Shown: positions 6,065 to 8,819 of the stretch, in pieces
How the letters are laid out: each line of letters opens with the position of its first letter
How positions within the stretch are numbered: position 1 is the stretch's first letter
Origin: Phycisphaerae bacterium
Lineage (GTDB): Bacteria > Planctomycetota > Phycisphaerae > UBA1845 > Fen-1342
Direction of reading: 5' to 3'
DNA length: 8,819 nucleotides
Assembly: GCA_022842805.1 (NCBI GenBank)
Contig: JALHOX010000184.1
Coordinates: 1-8,819 of the forward strand
Program-made: the position numbers and the translations under genes
Notes under the pieces: model-generated
Told to the model about the DNA's origin: nothing
Databases searched by the model: none
The model's input: the letters and a program-made list of their open reading frames with translations, nothing else

Positions 6065-7081
6065 TCAGCGAATCGCGAGGAACTCGCGCGCCGCTCCCGC
6101 CAACAACCACTCCCGCGCTTCTTCCGACAGGTCGATCATGCCGGCGATCATCTCGCCCGGCGTGGTCTCGCCCAGGGGGAATGGGTAGTCACTGCCGAGG
6201 CAGATGCGGCGCGGGCCCAGCAGCTTGAGCAGTACGCGGAGCATGTCCGGGTCGTGGACCAGCGAATCGACCCAGAAGCGGGCGGGCGTGCCGTCGGGTT
6301 TGGCGAGGTAGTGCCGCGGGCCGTGCGGATTGTCGATCGCGCACAGGTCGGGCCGCGCCTGAAAGCCGTGCTCGATGCGGCCGACCGTGCCGGGAAATGA
6401 TCCGCCGCCGTGCGCGAAGCCGATCCGCAGCGTCGGCAAGCGCTCCAGCACGCCGCCGAAGATCACCGAGCAGATGGCGCGCGAAGTCTCCGCCGGCATA
6501 CCGACCAGCCAGGGCAGCCAGTACTTGCGCATGTGATCGCTGCCCATCATGTCCCACGGATGCACGAAGACCGCCGCGCCGAGCTTTGCGCAACATTCGA
6601 AGAACGGAAACAGCGCCGGCTCGCTCAGATTCCAGCCGTTGATGTGCGTGCCGATCTGCACGCCCGCAAAGCCCAGCTGGGTCATGCAGCGCTCGATCTC
6701 GCGGCACGCGAGCTGCGGGTCCTGCAGCGGCACGGTCGCGAGGCCGACGAAGCGATCCCGATGGGTTCGCACCGCCTCGGCGATGTGGTCGTTCAACAGC
6801 CGCGAGATCTCGTGCGTGTCTTCGGGCTTGGCCCAGTAGTTGAAGAGCACCGGGATGGTGGATAGCGCCTGCATCGCCACGCCCGTCCGCCGACAATCCT
6901 CGATCCGCCGCTCGGGGCTCCAGCAGTTGTCCTCGATTTCGCGAAAAAATCGATCGCCGACCATCATCCGCGCCCGACACGGGGCGTGATGATCGAGCCG
7001 GACGAACCCGTCGTAGCCGTATCGATCGGCGAAATCGGGCAGAGACTCCGGGAGGATGTGCGTGTGAAGATCGATTTTCAT
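6065..7081 (-). CDS. ACMSD: 2-amino-3-carboxymuconate-6-semialdehyde decarboxylase (ACMSD), 338 aa
   Basis: ACMSD decarboxylates 2-amino-3-carboxymuconate semialdehyde in the kynurenine route of tryptophan breakdown, steering flux away from quinolinate and NAD. The protein belongs to the zinc amidohydrolase superfamily and matches human ACMSD (336 aa, recalled) along its length: MKIDLHTHILPE start, ENCW-like DNCWSPERRI at 51-60, QALSTIPVLFNYWAKPEDT, FVHPWDM and KYWLPWLVGMPAET. Metal ligands His6, His8, His174 and Asp298 are present, as are Arg47 and the catalytic His224 in FAHGGG; His6, His8, Arg47, His174 and His224 have the same numbers as in the human enzyme. A six-to-seven residue insertion (KPDGTPA) precedes Asp298. 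The cytosolic enzyme has no kynurenine-pathway neighbour here and is isolated from dnaK by a terminator. No good Shine-Dalgarno precedes the ATG, which sits in a 12-bp palindrome. Another decarboxylase of the family is the alternative, but less likely. Confidence 0.9.
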   Translation of the reverse strand: MKIDLHTHILPESLPDFADRYGYDGFVRLDHHAPCRARMMVGDRFFREIEDNCWSPERRIEDCRRTGVAMQALSTIPVLFNYWAKPEDTHEISRLLNDHIAEAVRTHRDRFVGLATVPLQDPQLACREIERCMTQLGFAGVQIGTHINGWNLSEPALFPFFECCAKLGAAVFVHPWDMMGSDHMRKYWLPWLVGMPAETSRAICSVIFGGVLERLPTLRIGFAHGGGSFPGTVGRIEHGFQARPDLCAIDNPHGPRHYLAKPDGTPARFWVDSLVHDPDMLRVLLKLLGPRRICLGSDYPFPLGETTPGEMIAGMIDLSEEAREWLLAGAAREFLAIR

Positions 7082-7091
7082 CCGCGCGGAT
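7080..7091. promoter_or_regulatory. 12-bp perfect palindrome overlapping the ACMSD start codon
   Basis: ATCCGCGCGGAT reads the same on both strands, and its last two bases on the minus strand are the first two of the ATG at 7081. It occupies the place of a ribosome binding site, for which there is no G-rich candidate. A TACACT element (minus strand, 7094-7099) lies just upstream and could serve as a -10 box with a very short leader. Both ideas are inference. Confidence 0.25.
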
Positions 7092-7242
7092 CAGTGTAGC
7101 CGACGTCCGCCCCGACGGCGGAGGCTTGGCGCTCTCTCGCCCGATCGCCCGTTCGACCGTTCGCGCCTGGCTCGACGTACGGGTGCCGCTCAGTCGTGAG
7201 AGGTGTGCCGGATTGAGCGAATATCCGCGGCGCCGATGGGCC

Positions 7243-7278
7243 AAAGAAAAAAGCAGGTCGCGGCGCACCGCGACCTGC
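7243..7278 (-). terminator. Strong Rho-independent terminator of dnaK
   Basis: On the minus strand, an 11-bp perfect GC-rich stem (7268-7278 with 7253-7263) closes a 4-nt loop and is followed directly by TTTTTTCTTT (7252-7243). It begins 30 nt after the dnaK stop codon. All features of an intrinsic terminator are present, so readthrough into the ACMSD gene should be low. Confidence 0.92.
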
Positions 7279-7307
7279 CCTGTGATAAACGACCCTGCGA
7301 CGCGGCG

Positions 7308-8819
7308 TCAGCTCTTCACTTCATACTCCGCGTCGATCACATCATCCTGACCGCCGGCACCCTTGTCCGTCGCCGCACCGGCCTGGGCCGAAGCACCCGC
7401 CGCCGCGCCGCTCGCACCGGCCGCCTTGTACGCCGCCTCGGCCAGCCGCTGGCTGACCTTCTGCAACTCGTCCATGCCCCGGCGGATCGCCGCGGCGTCG
7501 TCGCTCTTCGACGCATCCTTGAGCTGGTTGATCGCCCGCTCGATGTCATTGCGCAGCGCCGGCTCGACCTTGTCGCCGTGCTCGCTGAGCATCTTCTCGG
7601 TCTGATAGACCGCCTGATCGGCCTGATTGCGCAGGTCGACCAGCTCGCGCTTGCGATTGTCGTCCGCCGCGTGCGCCTCGGCGTCCTTGACCATGCGGTT
7701 GATCTCTTCGTCCGACAGGCCCGAGCTGCTCTTGATCTGGATGTTCTGTTCCTTGCCGGTATCCAGATCCTTGGCCGAGACGTTGAGGATGCCGTTGGCG
7801 TCGATGTCGAAGGTCACTTCGATCCGCGGCGTACCGCGCGGCGCGGGGCGAATGCCGCTGAGCTGGAACTGGCCCAGCGTGCGGTTGTCCATCGCCATCT
7901 TGCGCTCGCCTTGCAGCACGTGGACATCGACCGCGGGCTGATTGTCAGCGGCGGTGCTGTAAGTTTCCTTCTTGCTCGTCGGGATGGTCGTGTTGCGCGG
8001 GATCATCACCGTCATCACGCCGCCCATGGTCTCGACGCCGAGCGACAGGGGGGTGACGTCGAGCAGCACGATGTCGGACTTTTCGCCCGAGAGCACCGCG
8101 CCCTGCACCGCCGCGCCGACCGCCACCACCTCGTCGGGGTTCACGGTCATGTTCGGCTCTTTGCCGAAAATCTCCTTCACCAGCCGCTGCACCATCGGCA
8201 CGCGGATCGAGCCGCCCACCATGACCACTTCGTCGATCTGGCTCGGCTTCATCTTGGCATCGGCCAGCGCCTGCATCACCGGACCACGGCAGCGCTCGAC
8301 CAGCGGCGTAATGAGCTGTTCAAACTTCGACCGCGTCAGCGTCACCTGCAGGTGCTTCGGACCGCTGGCGTCGGCGGTGATGTAGGGCAGATTGATGGTC
8401 GTTTCCATCGACGACGAAAGCTCGATCTTCGCCCGTTCGCCGTTCTCCTTCAGGCGTTGCAGCGCCATCGGGTCCTTGCGAAGGTCGATGCCTTCCTTCT
8501 TGCGGAATTCGTCGGCGAGGAAGTTGATCAGCACTTCGTCGATGTCGTCGCCGCCGAGGTGCGTGTCGCCGTTGGTGCTGAGCACCTCAAAGACGCCGTC
8601 GCCGACGTCCATGATGCTGATATCAAACGTGCCGCCGCCCAGATCGAAGACGGCGATCTTCTCGTTCTTCTTTTTGTCGAGGCCATAAGCCAGCGCCGCG
8701 GCGGTCGGCTCATTCAGGATGCGCTCGACCTTCAATCCCGCGATCGCGCCGGCTTCCTTGGTGGCCTGACGCTGCGAGTCGTTGAAATAGGCCGGCACGG
8801 TGATGACCGCGCGGTCGAC
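7308..8819 (-). CDS. dnaK: Chaperone DnaK (Hsp70), N-terminal part outside the window
   Basis: DnaK is the cytosolic ATP-driven Hsp70 chaperone that folds and disaggregates proteins with DnaJ and GrpE. The 503 codons here begin at VDRAVITVPAYFNDSQRQAT, about residue 140 of E. coli DnaK, so some 139 residues are missing at the right edge; the GTG at 8798 is an internal Val codon. Visible parts are the nucleotide-binding domain with NEPTAAALAYG and FDLGGGTFDIS, the interdomain linker and start of the substrate domain at LLDVTPLSLGVET (about fragment residue 254), the beta-sandwich, the helical lid, and an Ala/Gly-rich tail ending DDVIDAEYEVKS. The implied full length of about 642 is normal. The adenosine motif usually written GGxTRxP is GGSIRVP here (Ile at fragment residue 205). 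The gene ends at a strong terminator. Its promoter and any heat-shock element lie outside the window. Confidence 0.98.
   Translation of the reverse strand, partial: VDRAVITVPAYFNDSQRQATKEAGAIAGLKVERILNEPTAAALAYGLDKKKNEKIAVFDLGGGTFDISIMDVGDGVFEVLSTNGDTHLGGDDIDEVLINFLADEFRKKEGIDLRKDPMALQRLKENGERAKIELSSSMETTINLPYITADASGPKHLQVTLTRSKFEQLITPLVERCRGPVMQALADAKMKPSQIDEVVMVGGSIRVPMVQRLVKEIFGKEPNMTVNPDEVVAVGAAVQGAVLSGEKSDIVLLDVTPLSLGVETMGGVMTVMIPRNTTIPTSKKETYSTAADNQPAVDVHVLQGERKMAMDNRTLGQFQLSGIRPAPRGTPRIEVTFDIDANGILNVSAKDLDTGKEQNIQIKSSSGLSDEEINRMVKDAEAHAADDNRKRELVDLRNQADQAVYQTEKMLSEHGDKVEPALRNDIERAINQLKDASKSDDAAAIRRGMDELQKVSQRLAEAAYKAAGASGAAAGASAQAGAATDKGAGGQDDVIDAEYEVKS

Noticed and set aside
6189..7268. 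Long minus-strand frame overlapping the ACMSD gene (359 codons)
   Set aside because: It is a frame-shifted reading of the ACMSD gene, dominated by Arg and Ala, with no recognisable motif.
8796..8798. GTG at 8798 (minus strand) as the start of dnaK
   Set aside because: It is the Val codon inside the conserved ITVPAYFND segment, and the frame stays open to the window edge.

Overview
This is a GC-rich window (roughly two thirds G+C by eye) with dense coding on both strands. The organism looks like a member of the Planctomycetota, perhaps Phycisphaerae-like. The clues are a secreted HExxH protein resembling the DUF1570 group, a fragment of 'LADFAxxQ' tail like those ending many planctomycete secreted dockerin-type proteins, a Cys-rich GRxGC form of Lgt, and an intergenic array of TGTCAGG heptamers. 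The lineage is inferred from protein style; no rRNA or other marker is present.

Left part, plus strand. The window opens with the last 16 codons of an unidentified gene. A tightly packed run of four genes follows: a small MazG-type nucleotide pyrophosphohydrolase (207-503), a secreted zinc-metallopeptidase-like protein (563-1705), an NRDE/TANGO2-family protein (1730-2542), and a membrane protein joining a DedA/VTT domain to a cytosolic ATP-grasp ligase domain (2539-4164). Gaps are 59 nt, 24 nt and a 4-nt TTGA overlap, so they are probably one operon. A short STAS-domain protein (4286-4624) has its own sigma70-like promoter (TTGACA-16-TAGCAT).

Right part, minus strand. Three genes read right to left: dnaK (its N-terminal ~139 codons lie beyond the window), a protein very close to eukaryotic ACMSD of the kynurenine pathway, and lgt, which carries a large coiled-coil insertion. 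dnaK ends at a strong intrinsic terminator, so the ACMSD gene is a separate unit. lgt and the STAS gene converge on a shared GC-rich hairpin. The gap between the ACMSD gene and lgt holds a tandem heptamer array with an inverted copy about 70 bp away.

No intergenic gap exceeds 300 bases. I see no tRNA, rRNA, CRISPR, insertion sequence or prophage. The most unusual item is the DedA/ATP-grasp fusion and its operon. The ACMSD gene with no pathway neighbours, the enlarged Lgt and the heptamer array come next.
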